Source: Microbacterium immunditiarum (lineage in GTDB: Bacteria > Actinomycetota > Actinomycetes > Actinomycetales > Microbacteriaceae). Taken from it: a DNA stretch of 64,000 bases. The DNA lies in NCBI RefSeq assembly GCF_013409785.1, contig NZ_JACCBV010000001.1, forward strand, positions 2,542,001 to 2,606,000, written 5' to 3'. Positions 50,251 through 60,070 of this stretch are shown here, piece after piece. The translations under genes were made by a program, and so were the position numbers. Below the pieces are notes generated by a model that saw only the letters and a program-made list of their open reading frames with translations, was not told the origin of the DNA and ran no database searches. Within the stretch, counting starts at the first letter, position 1, and each line of letters starts with the position of its first letter.

Positions 50251-51825
50251 TCAGGCCGCCGGCTGCGTCGCGTCGCGGTGCAGGTCGTCCTCCACCTGGG
50301 ATGCGCGGATCGGGTGCCCCTGCGTCGTGAGGCAGCGTCCCGAGGCGAGGTCCCACTTCCAGTCGTGCAGGCTGCAGGTGAGCACGCCGTCCTCGATCTT
50401 GCCGGTCTTGGTGAGGTCGGCACGCAGGTGCGGGCAGCGCCGCTGCACGATCCAGTCGCCCAGTTGAGCGTCCTCTGACGTGTCGGACTGCTCGGCGTAC
50501 CAGTTCTCGACGTACTCGATCCGGTCGCGCGAGAGACACTTGAGGAACGTGTAGATGAACTCGTTGAACTTGCCCTTGCGGCCGGCGTGGAACTGCATCG
50601 ACAGGAAGATCGAGTTCGACCAGTCGATCTCATGGTCGCGGATGTTCGTCGACACGAGGTCGGCCGGGATCGTGTACCAGAACTCGACCTCCTCGCCGTC
50701 GTACTCGCGCAACTTGGCCTTCGGGAAGTCGGCGACCATGTCGAGCTCGCCGATCGTGAAGCGCACCGGCCCGCCCACGCCGGTGCGGATCGTCCGTGCA
50801 CGGCGCAGGAGGGGCTCCCACCACTCCTTGAGCGCCGCGAGCATCTCGTCCGGCGGCAGCACCGGCGCACGCGACGCCTCTTCGGCGCGGACCTCGTCCT
50901 GGCGCGAGTCGCGCTGCTCGGCGAGGTACGACCACTTGTCGCCGAAGATGCGCTCGATCTCGGCATCCGTGTAGAGCGTCTGCGTGACCTCGATCTCGCC
51001 GTCGTTCAGGTCGACCTGCGTCCCGGGCAGGAACAGGTGGCCCTTCTGCTGCGGACGCAGCTCGGCCATGTGCGAGAGGAACTGGCGCTGGTCGGTGAAG
51101 ATCGCGTCGTCCTCGAGGCCGTAGCCGTTGTAGCGGAACAGCTCCTCGCGCAGGAACATCGGCGGGCCGGCCATCGGGAAGACGTGCTCGGCATCGACCT
51201 TCTCGATGTAGTACATCGCGCGCTTGTTCTGCGCCTCGCGCTTGAGGCGCGCGAAGTTCTGCTTGGCGTCCTGCGGCAGGTCGTAGACCATGGGCCACCA
51301 GATCGCGCCCGACACCTGCGTGAAGTACGCCTGGGGCTTCGAGAACGACATGAGCTTCTCGAGGTCGAGCGGGTGCGAGTCGTTCTGGTTGAGGATGCTC
51401 GCCGTGCCGTCGTCGACGCTGAGCGACGAGTCTCCGATCGGGCCGTCGCTCGGCGCGCGCAGCGGCGTGACCATGACCTTGAGCGGGCCGAACTCGAGCG
51501 GCACGCCCGCCTGCGTGTAGACGATGTTGTCGTAGCCGAGCGTTCGCAGATCCGTCTCGAGGTCGTCGGTCGGGTACTCGGGCAGGAGCACCTTGATGTC
51601 CTTCGGCACGTGGCGCTCCATGAGCGCGGGGTCGAAGTGATCGCGGTGCCGGTGCGAGATGTAGAGGAAGTCCGCCTTGCCGAAGCGCTCCCAGTCGAGC
51701 GCCCGGTTGTCGGGGAACGGGAACCACGAGCCGAAGAACGTCGGCCCGATGACGGGGTCGCAGAGGATGCTCCCGCCTGCCGTCTCGATGAACATGCCGG
51801 CATGGCCGAGGCCCGTGATGCGCAT
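50251..51825 (-). CDS. MBL-fold hydrolase with a C-terminal Rieske domain
   Basis: A 524-residue protein. The N-terminal metallo-beta-lactamase fold (1-250) has GHAGMFIETAGGSILCDP and HxHxDH at 58-63 (HRHRDH). A central region of 200 residues is not recognised. The C-terminus is a canonical Rieske site, C464-P-H466 and C484-S-L-H487. The set resembles CMP-sialic acid hydroxylase-like enzymes, with domain order reversed. GGAAGG precedes ATG. Likely an oxygenase or reductase; the substrate is unknown. Confidence 0.87.
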   Translation of the reverse strand: MRITGLGHAGMFIETAGGSILCDPVIGPTFFGSWFPFPDNRALDWERFGKADFLYISHRHRDHFDPALMERHVPKDIKVLLPEYPTDDLETDLRTLGYDNIVYTQAGVPLEFGPLKVMVTPLRAPSDGPIGDSSLSVDDGTASILNQNDSHPLDLEKLMSFSKPQAYFTQVSGAIWWPMVYDLPQDAKQNFARLKREAQNKRAMYYIEKVDAEHVFPMAGPPMFLREELFRYNGYGLEDDAIFTDQRQFLSHMAELRPQQKGHLFLPGTQVDLNDGEIEVTQTLYTDAEIERIFGDKWSYLAEQRDSRQDEVRAEEASRAPVLPPDEMLAALKEWWEPLLRRARTIRTGVGGPVRFTIGELDMVADFPKAKLREYDGEEVEFWYTIPADLVSTNIRDHEIDWSNSIFLSMQFHAGRKGKFNEFIYTFLKCLSRDRIEYVENWYAEQSDTSEDAQLGDWIVQRRCPHLRADLTKTGKIEDGVLTCSLHDWKWDLASGRCLTTQGHPIRASQVEDDLHRDATQPAA

Positions 51826-51852
51826 GGAAATCCTTCCGATCGACGCACACCG

Positions 51853-51858
51853 ATTGTA
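51853..51858 (-). promoter_or_regulatory. -10 box TACAAT of the MBL-Rieske gene
   Basis: Predicts a leader of about 20 nt carrying GGAAGG. Confidence 0.5.
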
Positions 51859-51914
51859 GGCGAGGACGCGAGAGGCCCCCCGACGGACGGCCGTGGAAAT
51901 GCGGATCCCGCGCC

Positions 51915-54900
51915 TCAGTCGGCCTCGAACAGCCCCCGGATGTCGTCGGCCGACAGCGCGCGCCCGAACAGCGCGTCGTCGTCCATGACGGCCTGGAACA
52001 GGCGCGCCTTCCGCTGCTGCAGGGCCATCACCTTCTCTTCGATGGTGCCCGCCGCGATCAGCCGGTACACGTTGACCGGTCGCTCCTGCCCGATGCGGTG
52101 CGCGCGGTCGACCGCCTGCGCCTCGGCGGCGGGGTTCCACCACGGATCCAGCATGAACACGTAGTCCGCCTCGGTCAGTGTGAGCCCGAACCCGCCGGCC
52201 TTGAGGCTGATGAGGAAGACCGGCGCTTCACCTCCGCGGAAGCTCGCGATCGCGGAGTCTCGATCGCGCGTCGACCCGTCGAGGTAGGCGTGTCGGATGC
52301 CGCGCTCCTCGAGCCGCTCGGCGACGAGCCCCAGGAACGACGTGAACTGGCTGAACACGAGCGCACGGTGCCCCTCGGCGAGCACCTCGTCGAGCTGCTC
52401 GAACAGCGCGGTGAGCTTGCCAGGCTCGATGTGCGCGTACTCGGGGTCGATGAGCTCGGGCGCGAGGCTCAGCATCCGCAGCAGCGTCAGAGACCGGAAC
52501 ACGATGAACCGGTTGCGATCGAGGTCATCGAGCAGCCCGAGCACCTTCTGCCGTTCACGCTGCAGCACGGTGTCGTACAGCGCGCGGTGCGCCGGGCCGA
52601 GCTCGACGGTGACCGACTGCTCCTGCTTGGGCGGCAGGTCGGAGGCGACGTGCTGTTTCGTGCGCCGCAGGACGAGGGGACGGATGCGCCGCCGCAGCCG
52701 TGCGAGGCGACGGGCGCGGAATTCGCCCCCTTCCTGGTTCTCGGGCACCTTGCCCTGCTCGATCGGGCCGATGTACTCCTCGCGGAAGCGCCGCGCCGAC
52801 GGGAAGAGCCCGGGCGCCGCGAGGGCGAGCAGCGACCACAGCTCGCTCAGGCTGTTCTCGAGCGGCGTGCCGGTGACGGCGTACACGACGTCGGCGCGCA
52901 GCGCCGCGACCGCCTGGTGCGTCATGGTTGCCCGGTTCTTCACGAACTGCGCCTCGTCGAGGACGAGTCCCGCCCACTCGACGCTGGTGAACGCGGTCTC
53001 GTCGAGGCGCAGGCGGGGGTACGACGTGACGACGACATCGGCGGATGCCGCGGCCCGCGCGACGGGCGGAGCATCCGTCCTCCGTCCTTGACCGCCTCGC
53101 GTGCCGTCGAGCACCGTCACGCGGAGGTCGGGTGTGAAGCGCGCGGCCTCCGTGCGCCACGTCGACACGACCGACGTCGGCGCCACCACGAGGAACGGGC
53201 GCGTCTCACCGGCGTCGCGTGTGTGCGCGATGAGCGCGAGGAGCTGCAGCGTCTTGCCGAGCCCCATGTCGTCGGCGAGGATGCCGCCGAGCTTGTGCTG
53301 CCACAAGAACGCGAGCCAGTCGTACCCCGCCCGCTGATACGGCCGGAGCTCCGCGCGCAGCCCGCGCGGCAGCGGGGCCTCCGGCACGCCCTCGGCGTCG
53401 CGAAGGCCCTCCGCGATCGCGCGCCACGACACCGCGGGCTCGGACTGGTCGGCGAGATCCTCGAAATCGGCCCACAGCGTCGTCTGGTAGCGGCTGAGGC
53501 GCGGGCCCGTCTCCCACTCGTCGAGCTCGCCCGCCTCCTCGATGAGGTCGCGCAGCCTCTTCAGCGACGGATGCGACAGCGAGAAGTACGCGCCGTCGCT
53601 CAGGAGCAGCTTGCGGCGGCCGCGCGACAGCGCGATGAACAGCTTGCCGAACGGGATGCGTCGGCCGTCGATCGTCACGACGACGCCGAGGTCGAACCAG
53701 TCCGGGTCGGCAGACTCGACCGTGGTGACCTCGATGCGCGGGTCGCCCGTCAGCTCGCGGTAACGGGGCCGCTCCCCCGTCACCTCGACCACGACGCCGT
53801 CGAGCGCGTCCAGCCGCGGGAGCACGCGCGACGCGAACTCCGCCGCATCGAGCCCCGTGAGCACGGCGGAGGGCGCCCATTCCACGGGCGACTCCTCTCG
53901 CCACGCCTCCTCGACCCGGCCGCGGATGGCCGCCTCGGCCTCCGGATCGCGGTCGGTCGAGGCGGGTGCGTTGAAGGGGGCGTCCTCACGGCCGCGATAC
54001 CGCCACGCGTGCGTGTACTCCAGCCGATGCGAGGGCGAGAACCGCACCGCGACGACCAGCGTCGGGCGATCGGGCGACGGGATCTCGATGCCCGGCGCGC
54101 GCACCGCGACGTGGCGCGACAGCGGTGCGAGGTGCTCCTCGATGAACTCGGCGGCGTCCTCCGCGGGCACCGCGACGGGCGCCGCCGCGGTCAGCAGCGC
54201 ACGCACGGCGTCGGGCACGGGGGCGGGCGCGAGGTCGATCCGGATGCGCGCACCCGTGACCTCGAACCGGTAGACGCCGTTCCCTCCGATCGGGCGGACG
54301 GTCGCCGCATCCGCCCTCTCTCTCCCGATCTCGACGACGGGCGCGACGATGAGCGCACCTCGCGAACGCGAGACCCGCACCGAGACGGACGCCTCGCCCA
54401 CGAGCTCGACCGACTGGTGGCGCTTCGCGGCGACGATCGGGATTCCGAGCCGCGCCCCCTTCTCGAGGTGCGGCCACAACAGCGACGAGGTGATGTCGTC
54501 GAGGGTCAGCCACTCCGCGACGTCGGAGAACGTACCGTACGTGCGCAGGTCGCGGCCGATGCTGTGGAGTTCGGTGAACCAGCGCGCCTGCGCCGGGTCG
54601 TAGCGGTTCGTGGCGCGCCGGACCTCGTCCCAGGACGTCTCGCCCTTGATCCACGCGTCGTCTCGCGCACCGCGCTCGAGCGGGCGCAGTCCGACGAGCA
54701 CGTCGGTGCCGTCCCGGTGCAGCCCGCGCGCCGTCGCGGTCTCGATCCGGACGGGCGACCACGCCGAGCCGTCGCGGCGCACACGCTGGCGCAATTCCAC
54801 GCCGAGGGCGAGCCCGATCGATGAACCGGGTGTCGCCGACGCGGATGCCGCGAAGAGCCGCCGCCACTCGGACGACACCGTCGCCGCACCCTGCGCGGGG

Positions 54901-54950
54901 ATGCCGCGGTGCGCGGCGTCGTCGAACGGCGGGGTCACGGGATCCATCAT
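51915..54950 (-). CDS. SNF2-family DEAD/DEAH-box helicase
   Basis: A 1011-residue Swi2/Snf2 ATPase. The N-terminal 470 residues form an accessory region; the motor has Walker A ILADDMGLGKTLQLL, the DEAQ box GLVLDEAQFVKN, VTGTPLENSLSELWSLL, and C-terminal motifs RALVFSQFTSFLG and AVDRAHRIGQERPVNVYRL. Such proteins move along double-stranded DNA, often clearing proteins or RNA polymerase. The two start ATGs are adjacent; GGGGA lies upstream. Confidence 0.9.
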   Translation of the reverse strand: MMDPVTPPFDDAAHRGIPAQGAATVSSEWRRLFAASASATPGSSIGLALGVELRQRVRRDGSAWSPVRIETATARGLHRDGTDVLVGLRPLERGARDDAWIKGETSWDEVRRATNRYDPAQARWFTELHSIGRDLRTYGTFSDVAEWLTLDDITSSLLWPHLEKGARLGIPIVAAKRHQSVELVGEASVSVRVSRSRGALIVAPVVEIGRERADAATVRPIGGNGVYRFEVTGARIRIDLAPAPVPDAVRALLTAAAPVAVPAEDAAEFIEEHLAPLSRHVAVRAPGIEIPSPDRPTLVVAVRFSPSHRLEYTHAWRYRGREDAPFNAPASTDRDPEAEAAIRGRVEEAWREESPVEWAPSAVLTGLDAAEFASRVLPRLDALDGVVVEVTGERPRYRELTGDPRIEVTTVESADPDWFDLGVVVTIDGRRIPFGKLFIALSRGRRKLLLSDGAYFSLSHPSLKRLRDLIEEAGELDEWETGPRLSRYQTTLWADFEDLADQSEPAVSWRAIAEGLRDAEGVPEAPLPRGLRAELRPYQRAGYDWLAFLWQHKLGGILADDMGLGKTLQLLALIAHTRDAGETRPFLVVAPTSVVSTWRTEAARFTPDLRVTVLDGTRGGQGRRTDAPPVARAAASADVVVTSYPRLRLDETAFTSVEWAGLVLDEAQFVKNRATMTHQAVAALRADVVYAVTGTPLENSLSELWSLLALAAPGLFPSARRFREEYIGPIEQGKVPENQEGGEFRARRLARLRRRIRPLVLRRTKQHVASDLPPKQEQSVTVELGPAHRALYDTVLQRERQKVLGLLDDLDRNRFIVFRSLTLLRMLSLAPELIDPEYAHIEPGKLTALFEQLDEVLAEGHRALVFSQFTSFLGLVAERLEERGIRHAYLDGSTRDRDSAIASFRGGEAPVFLISLKAGGFGLTLTEADYVFMLDPWWNPAAEAQAVDRAHRIGQERPVNVYRLIAAGTIEEKVMALQQRKARLFQAVMDDDALFGRALSADDIRGLFEAD

Positions 54951-54981
54951 GGTCCCCCGCTCCGACAGTGCCGCCGCGGCG

Positions 54982-55392
54982 TCAGCCGGCGCGGGAGATG
55001 CGGGCGAGCACGCCGTGGACGAACGCCCCCGACTCGTCGGTCGAGAACTCCTTGGCGAGCTCGACGGCCTCGTCGATCGCGACCGCCGTCGGGACCTCGT
55101 CGTTGTAGACGATCTCCCACACGCCGATGCGCAGCAGGGCGCGATCGACCGCCGGCATGCGCGCGAGCGACCAGTCCTTCGAGTAGGTCGTGATGAGCTC
55201 GTCGATCTCGCCCTGGTTGTCGATCACGCCGTCGACGATCTCGCGGGCGTAGAGCCAGGACGCCTCACGCGCCGGCTCGTTCGCGGCGCGCTTGGCCTCG
55301 GCGGCCAGCACCGTGGGCAGGGCGTCGCCGCGGACGTCGCTCTGGAAGAGGATGTCGAGTGCGCGCTTGCGCGCTTTCGTTCGTGCGCTCAT
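54982..55392 (-). CDS. nusB: Transcription antitermination factor NusB
   Basis: A 136-residue helical RNA-binding protein that works with NusE in rRNA antitermination. It shows ARKRALDILFQSDVRGD and VAIDEAVELAKEFSTDESGAFVHGVL, read as VAIDEAVELAKEFSTDES. It is 9 bp after efp, the usual pairing. Confidence 0.95.
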   Translation of the reverse strand: MSARTKARKRALDILFQSDVRGDALPTVLAAEAKRAANEPAREASWLYAREIVDGVIDNQGEIDELITTYSKDWSLARMPAVDRALLRIGVWEIVYNDEVPTAVAIDEAVELAKEFSTDESGAFVHGVLARISRAG

Positions 55393-55401
55393 CGCGCGGC
55401 G

Positions 55402-55962
55402 TCAGTTGACGCGGCCGAGGTACTCGCCCGTGCGGGTGTCGACCTTGACCTTCGTGCCGGTCTCGAGGAACAGCGGGACCTGGATCTCGTAGCCGGTCTC
55501 GACGGTCGCGGACTTGGTGCCCGCCGACGAGCGGTCGCCCTGCAGACCGGGCTCGGTGTAGGTGATCTCGAGCACGACCGAGGCCGGGAGGTCGAGGTAG
55601 AGGGGGTTGCCGTTGTTGAGGGCGATCGTGACCTGCTGGTTCTCGAGCAGGAAGTTCTTCGCGTCACCGACGGTGGCCGCCGGGACCGTGATCTGGTCGT
55701 AGTCCGTCGTGTCCATGAACACGAAGCCCTCGCCGTCGTTGTAGAGGTACGTGAAGTCGCGGCGGTCGACGTTCTCGATGTCGATCTTCGCGCCCGCGTT
55801 GTACGTCTTGTCGACGACCTTGCCGGTGACGACGTTCTTGAGCTTCGTGCGCACGAACGCCCCGCCCTTGCCGGGCTTGACGTGCTGGAACTCGACGACG
55901 CTCCAGAGCTGTCCGTCGATGTTGAGGACGACGCCGTTCTTGATGTCTGCGGTCGATGCCAT
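55402..55962 (-). CDS. efp: Elongation factor P
   Basis: Relieves ribosome stalling at proline runs. The 186-residue protein has three beta-domains, the tip loop [20 protein letters not shown] with the conserved Lys, and the C-terminal signature region starting [20 protein letters not shown]. No Shine-Dalgarno is seen in front of ATG. A TAGAAT -10 box about 90 nt upstream is the likely promoter for efp-nusB. Confidence 0.96.
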   Translation of the reverse strand: MASTADIKNGVVLNIDGQLWSVVEFQHVKPGKGGAFVRTKLKNVVTGKVVDKTYNAGAKIDIENVDRRDFTYLYNDGEGFVFMDTTDYDQITVPAATVGDAKNFLLENQQVTIALNNGNPLYLDLPASVVLEITYTEPGLQGDRSSAGTKSATVETGYEIQVPLFLETGTKVKVDTRTGEYLGRVN

Positions 55963-56057
55963 GTGTGTGGGAAGTCCGTTCGTGTGGTGATGACGCGGCC
56001 CCGAGTCGAGGCCGAACGAGAGTGGGGCCGAGCGCATCCGTCAGCGGCCGACGTTCG

Positions 56058-56063
56058 ATTCTA
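56058..56063 (-). promoter_or_regulatory. -10 box TAGAAT of efp
   Basis: Matches TAGAAT of rpoZ. Predicts a long leader (about 90 nt) without a visible ribosome binding site. This spacer is otherwise empty. Confidence 0.5.
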
Positions 56064-56092
56064 CGGGATGCCCCCGTGGCGGCACCCGGAGG

Positions 56093-56551
56093 TCACCCGT
56101 CGGCCTGACCGGCGATGACGTCGATGAGTCGCTCGACCGCGGTCGCGTACCCCTGGACGCCCTCCCCCATCACGTGCACGAGGGCGACGTCGGCGACGTA
56201 CGAGTGCTGCCGGAACGGCTCGCGCTTCGAGATGTCGGAGACGTGCACCTCCGCGACGGGTAGGGCGACGCCCGACAACGCGTCGCGGAGCACGACCGAC
56301 GTGTGCGTGAGCCCTGCCGGGTTGATGACGATGCCCGCGCAGTCCTCGCGCGCGGCGTGGATCGCGTCCAGGAGCGCGCCCTCGTGGTTGCTCTGCACCG
56401 CACGGACCTCGAACCCGCGCGCTCGTGCGGCATCCGTCGCGATGCGTTCGACGTCGGCGAGCGTCGCGGTGCCGTACACCTCGGGCTCGCGAACGCCGAG
56501 CAGGTTGAGGTTCGGTCCGTTCACGAGGAGCAGGCGCCGGGGTGTCGTCAC
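56093..56551 (-). CDS. aroQ: 3-Dehydroquinate dehydratase, type II
   Basis: Third step of the shikimate pathway. The 152-residue protein has LLVNGPNLNLLGVREPEVYG with the catalytic Tyr, the QSNHEGALLDAIH loop, INPAGLTHTSVVLRDAL and EVHVSDISKREPFRQHSYV. The GTG lies six bases after TAGGGT, which overlaps the stop of the GNAT gene, so a leaderless mRNA is likely. Confidence 0.96.
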   Translation of the reverse strand: MTTPRRLLLVNGPNLNLLGVREPEVYGTATLADVERIATDAARARGFEVRAVQSNHEGALLDAIHAAREDCAGIVINPAGLTHTSVVLRDALSGVALPVAEVHVSDISKREPFRQHSYVADVALVHVMGEGVQGYATAVERLIDVIAGQADG

Positions 56552-56557
56552 GGCACC

Positions 56558-56563
56558 ACCCTA
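56558..56563 (-). promoter_or_regulatory. -10 box TAGGGT of aroQ (leaderless)
   Basis: The TAG is also the stop codon of the GNAT gene. Six bases to GTG. Confidence 0.55.
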
Positions 56564-57115
56564 GCCATCGGCCGGGACGTCGTCCGAGTGCGAGGGTGCG
56601 AGCGTCATTCGCAGCTCCCTCCCCGCGACGCTCTGCGTCACCTCGCCCGTCTCGCGGAACCCGAATCGACGGTACGCGCCCTGCGCGCGGTGGTTGTCGA
56701 CGTGCACGTCGAGCGACACCGTCTCGGCGCCGCGCGCGACCGCCCACCCCACCGCCGCCTCCAGCAGCGCGTCGATCGTGCCGTCACCGCGGTGCGTGGG
56801 ACGCACCCACACGCCCACGACGTCGGCTCCGAGGCGAGACGCCGTGCGCTCGAGGTGATCCGTCGCACCCGGACGGCGCAGCAGCACTGTGAGCGAGCCC
56901 ACCCACATTCCGTCGTCCTCTGCGACGAACTGCGCGCCGTCGTCGCTCTCGGCCGCCCTCGCGGTGCGGTCGCGCCAGAAGTCGTCGCTGTGCGTCTGGG
57001 CGTTCGCCCTCGTGTCGAGGAACGCGATCGAAGCGAGCGGATCGCTCAGCGACTCGAGGCGCAGGTCACGCACGGCTTCCCATTCGTCGGCCCGGACTCG
57101 ACGGATGCTCCGCAT
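56561..57115 (-). CDS. GNAT-family N-acetyltransferase
   Basis: A 184-residue GNAT. The acetyl-CoA binding strand-loop is VGVWVRPTHRGDGTIDALLEAA and VSLDVHVDNHRAQGAYRRFGF gives the conserved C-terminal end, read here as VDNHRAQGAYRRFGF. It is embedded in the aro cluster between aroB and aroQ but has its own leaderless-type promoter, so a shikimate link is not implied. The acetyl acceptor is unknown. Confidence 0.85.
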   Translation of the reverse strand: MRSIRRVRADEWEAVRDLRLESLSDPLASIAFLDTRANAQTHSDDFWRDRTARAAESDDGAQFVAEDDGMWVGSLTVLLRRPGATDHLERTASRLGADVVGVWVRPTHRGDGTIDALLEAAVGWAVARGAETVSLDVHVDNHRAQGAYRRFGFRETGEVTQSVAGRELRMTLAPSHSDDVPADG

Positions 57116-57121
57116 CCCGCC

Positions 57122-57127
57122 ACCCTA
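57122..57127 (-). promoter_or_regulatory. -10 box TAGGGT of the GNAT gene (leaderless)
   Basis: Six bases to ATG, in a 38-bp gap after aroB. Confidence 0.55.
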
Positions 57128-57153
57128 GCGACGATGCTCATCGTGACGCAGGG

Positions 57154-58230
57154 TCAGCCCGCCACCTCCTGGTACGCCGCGAAAAGCAGCGACTCGTCCG
57201 GCGCCTGCAGCGTCGTCGGCTTCGCGATGTCGTCGAGCACGATGAACCGCAGCATCCCCCCGCGGGCCTTCTTGTCGCGCTGCATCGTCGCCAGCAGCTG
57301 CGGCCACGCGCCCGCGCGGTAGGAGGTCGGCAGCCCGAGCAGCTCGAGGATGTCGCGGTGACGCTGGGCCGCGGGATCCGGCAGTCGTCCTGCGAGCCTC
57401 GACAGCTCGGCCGCGAAGACCATGCCGATGGAGATCGCGGCGCCGTGCCTCCAGCGGTAGCGCTCGGCGTGCTCGATCGCGTGGCCGAGCGTGTGGCCGT
57501 AGTTGAGCACCTCACGGAGCCCCGCTTCGCGCAGGTCCTCTCCCACGACCCGCGCCTTCATGTCGATCGCGAGCTCCACGCACCGGCGGAAGGCGTCGCT
57601 GCGCGGGTCGACGGCGGCTGTGGCATCCGCCTCGATCAGGTCGAGGATCTCCGGATACCAGATGAATCCGGCCTTGACCACCTCGGCGAACCCCGCGACG
57701 AGCTCGTTGCGGCCGAGGGAGTCCAGGAGGTCGAGGTCGCAGATCACGGCGCGCGGCGGCCAGAACGCGCCGACGAGATTCTTGCCCTCGGCCGTGTTGA
57801 TGCCGGTCTTGCCGCCCACCGCGGCGTCGACCATGCCGAGCACGGTCGTCGGGACCTGCACGACCGCCACGCCGCGCAGCCAGGTCGCCGCGACGAAGCC
57901 CGCGAGGTCGGTGACCGCGCCTCCGCCGAAGCCGACGATCGCGTCCGTGCGCGTGAAATCGGCCTGGCCGAGCACCTGCCAGCAGAACGCGGCGACCTCG
58001 ATGCGTTTGCCCTGCTCGGCGTCGGGGACCTCGGCGAGCAGCACCTCACGGTCGCCCACGAGACTCGCGCGCAGCGCCTCGGCCTGCGCCGCGAGCGTCG
58101 GCGGATGCACGATGAGCACCTTCCGGGCGGATGCCGGCAGCGTCTCGCCGAGCGTGCTCAGGATGCCGCGCCCCACGCGCACGTCGTACGGGGCATCTCC
58201 CCGCACGGTGATCGTCGTCGGCTCGCTCAT
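57154..58230 (-). CDS. aroB: 3-Dehydroquinate synthase
   Basis: Second step of the shikimate pathway, NAD and zinc dependent. The 358-residue enzyme has [20 protein letters not shown], the [20 protein letters not shown] region, the metal residues in GFAEVVKAG and [15 protein letters not shown] overlaps the aroK stop by four bases. Confidence 0.97.
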   Translation of the reverse strand: MSEPTTITVRGDAPYDVRVGRGILSTLGETLPASARKVLIVHPPTLAAQAEALRASLVGDREVLLAEVPDAEQGKRIEVAAFCWQVLGQADFTRTDAIVGFGGGAVTDLAGFVAATWLRGVAVVQVPTTVLGMVDAAVGGKTGINTAEGKNLVGAFWPPRAVICDLDLLDSLGRNELVAGFAEVVKAGFIWYPEILDLIEADATAAVDPRSDAFRRCVELAIDMKARVVGEDLREAGLREVLNYGHTLGHAIEHAERYRWRHGAAISIGMVFAAELSRLAGRLPDPAAQRHRDILELLGLPTSYRAGAWPQLLATMQRDKKARGGMLRFIVLDDIAKPTTLQAPDESLLFAAYQEVAG

Positions 58231-58802
58231 GTCTCCTCCTCGCCCGTCATGGACGTCGTGCCGCTGCGGACCCACTCGACGATCCCCTCGACGACGTCCT
58301 GCAGCGGGCCCGTCGATGTGTCGAACTCGATGTCGGCGACCTCGTCGTACAGCAGGCGCCGCTCGTCGAGGATCGCGGTCCAGCGCTCGACGGGGTCCTC
58401 GGTCTGCAGCAGCGGGCGGCTCGATCCGCGGATGCGCCCCGCGACGACCTCGGGCGTCACGGTGAGCAGCACGACCCGGTGCCTTTCGAGGTCGGCACGG
58501 GTGTGCGGATCGAGCACCGCGCCCCCGCCGAGCGACACGACTCCGCCCGTGGCGAGTGCGGCGCGCACGGCCTCGCGCTCCAGCTCGCGGAAGCGCCTCT
58601 CGCCGAGCGTCGCGAACACGGTCTCGAGCGGTCCGTGCTCGCGCGCGACCGCGACGTCCGTGTCGGTGAACGGGAGGGCGAGCGCCTTGGCCACGCGCCG
58701 TCCGATACTCGTCTTGCCCGCGCCCATCGGCCCGATGAGGACGACAGCGGATGCCGCCTCCCGCGCCACGGGCACGGGCGCGTGCTCAGCGGGCGAGGCC
58801 AT
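58227..58802 (-). CDS. aroK: Shikimate kinase
   Basis: Phosphorylates shikimate. The 191-residue P-loop kinase has [19 protein letters not shown], the substrate Asp-rich [28 protein letters not shown] and [13 protein letters not shown]. The N-terminal 17 residues overlap the last codons of aroC by 17 bases. Confidence 0.96.
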   Translation of the reverse strand: MASPAEHAPVPVAREAASAVVLIGPMGAGKTSIGRRVAKALALPFTDTDVAVAREHGPLETVFATLGERRFRELEREAVRAALATGGVVSLGGGAVLDPHTRADLERHRVVLLTVTPEVVAGRIRGSSRPLLQTEDPVERWTAILDERRLLYDEVADIEFDTSTGPLQDVVEGIVEWVRSGTTSMTGEEET

Positions 58803-60039
58803 GCTCGGCGAGCGGCTCCGCGTCCTCGTCGCCGAGCGACGCGTCGCTCTCGCGGGACGAGCGCAGGGTCTCGGGGATCGACGCGAGGTACGAGTCGAGG
58901 TTGCGGCGCGTCTCGGAGACCGAGTCACCGCCGAACTTCTCGAGCACCGCCTCGCCGAGGGCGATGGCGACCATCGCCTCTGCGACGACGCCCGCCGCGG
59001 GCACGGCGCACACGTCGGAACGCTGGTGGTGGGCGGATGCCGCATCCCCCGTCGCGACGTCGATGGTGCGCAGCGCGCGCGGAACCGTCGCGATCGGCTT
59101 CATGCCGGCGCGCACGCGCAGCACGGTGCCCGTCGACATCCCACCCTCGGTGCCGCCCGCACGGTCGCTCGCACGCGCGATGCCGTCGTCGGTCGCGAAC
59201 AGCTCGTCGTGGGCGGCCGAGCCGCGTCGGCGCGTCGTCTCGAAGCCGTCGCCGACCTCGACGCCCTTGATCGCCTGGATGCTCATGAGCGCCTGCGCAA
59301 GCCGCCCGTCGAGGCGGCGGTCCCAGTGCACGTGGGATCCGAGCCCGGGCGGCAGCCCGTACGCGAGCACCTCGACGATGCCGCCGAGCGTGTCGCCGTC
59401 CTTGCGGGCGGCGTCGACCTCCGCGACCATGCGGGCGGACGTCTCGGGGTCGAAGCACCGCAGCGGATCGGCATCGAGCGCGTCGACGTCGTCGGGTGCC
59501 GGCAGTGCCGCGCCCTCCGGCACCTGGACGGGCCCGATCGACAGCGTGTGGCTCACGAGCCGGATGCCGAGCTCGCCGAGGAACGACCGCGCGACGGCGC
59601 CCAGCGCGACTCGCGCCGCCGTCTCGCGCGCGCTCGCGCGCTCGAGGATGGGCCGCGCCTCGTCGAACCCGTACTTCTGCATGCCCACGAGGTCGGCGTG
59701 CCCCGGCCGCGGCCGCGTGAGGGCCGCTCCCCTGCCCCGCGACTTGTCGGTGAGCTCCACGGGCTCGGCGCTCATGACCTCGACCCACTTCGGCCACTCG
59801 GTGTTCCCGATGCGCAGCGCGATGGGGCTGCCGAGCGAGTACCCGTGGCGCACACCGGCCGAGATGGTCAGCTCGTCCTCTTCGAACTTCATGCGCGATC
59901 CGCGGCCGTATCCGAGTTTGCGGCGGGCCAGATCGGCCTGGATCGCGCTGCGAGACACCGGCACGCCGGCCGGGAGGCCCTCCATGACGGCGATGAGTTC
60001 GGGGCCGTGCGATTCGCCGGCCGTGAGCACGCGGAGCAT
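58786..60039 (-). CDS. aroC: Chorismate synthase
   Basis: Makes chorismate, with reduced FMN. The 417-residue protein has the opening [52 protein letters not shown] and [17 protein letters not shown]. The final 40 residues are an acidic tail. GGAG lies before ATG. Confidence 0.97.
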   Translation of the reverse strand: MLRVLTAGESHGPELIAVMEGLPAGVPVSRSAIQADLARRKLGYGRGSRMKFEEDELTISAGVRHGYSLGSPIALRIGNTEWPKWVEVMSAEPVELTDKSRGRGAALTRPRPGHADLVGMQKYGFDEARPILERASARETAARVALGAVARSFLGELGIRLVSHTLSIGPVQVPEGAALPAPDDVDALDADPLRCFDPETSARMVAEVDAARKDGDTLGGIVEVLAYGLPPGLGSHVHWDRRLDGRLAQALMSIQAIKGVEVGDGFETTRRRGSAAHDELFATDDGIARASDRAGGTEGGMSTGTVLRVRAGMKPIATVPRALRTIDVATGDAASAHHQRSDVCAVPAAGVVAEAMVAIALGEAVLEKFGGDSVSETRRNLDSYLASIPETLRSSRESDASLGDEDAEPLAEHGLAR

Positions 60040-60070
60040 TGCTCCAGTCTCCCACGCCCCGAGGGGACGG

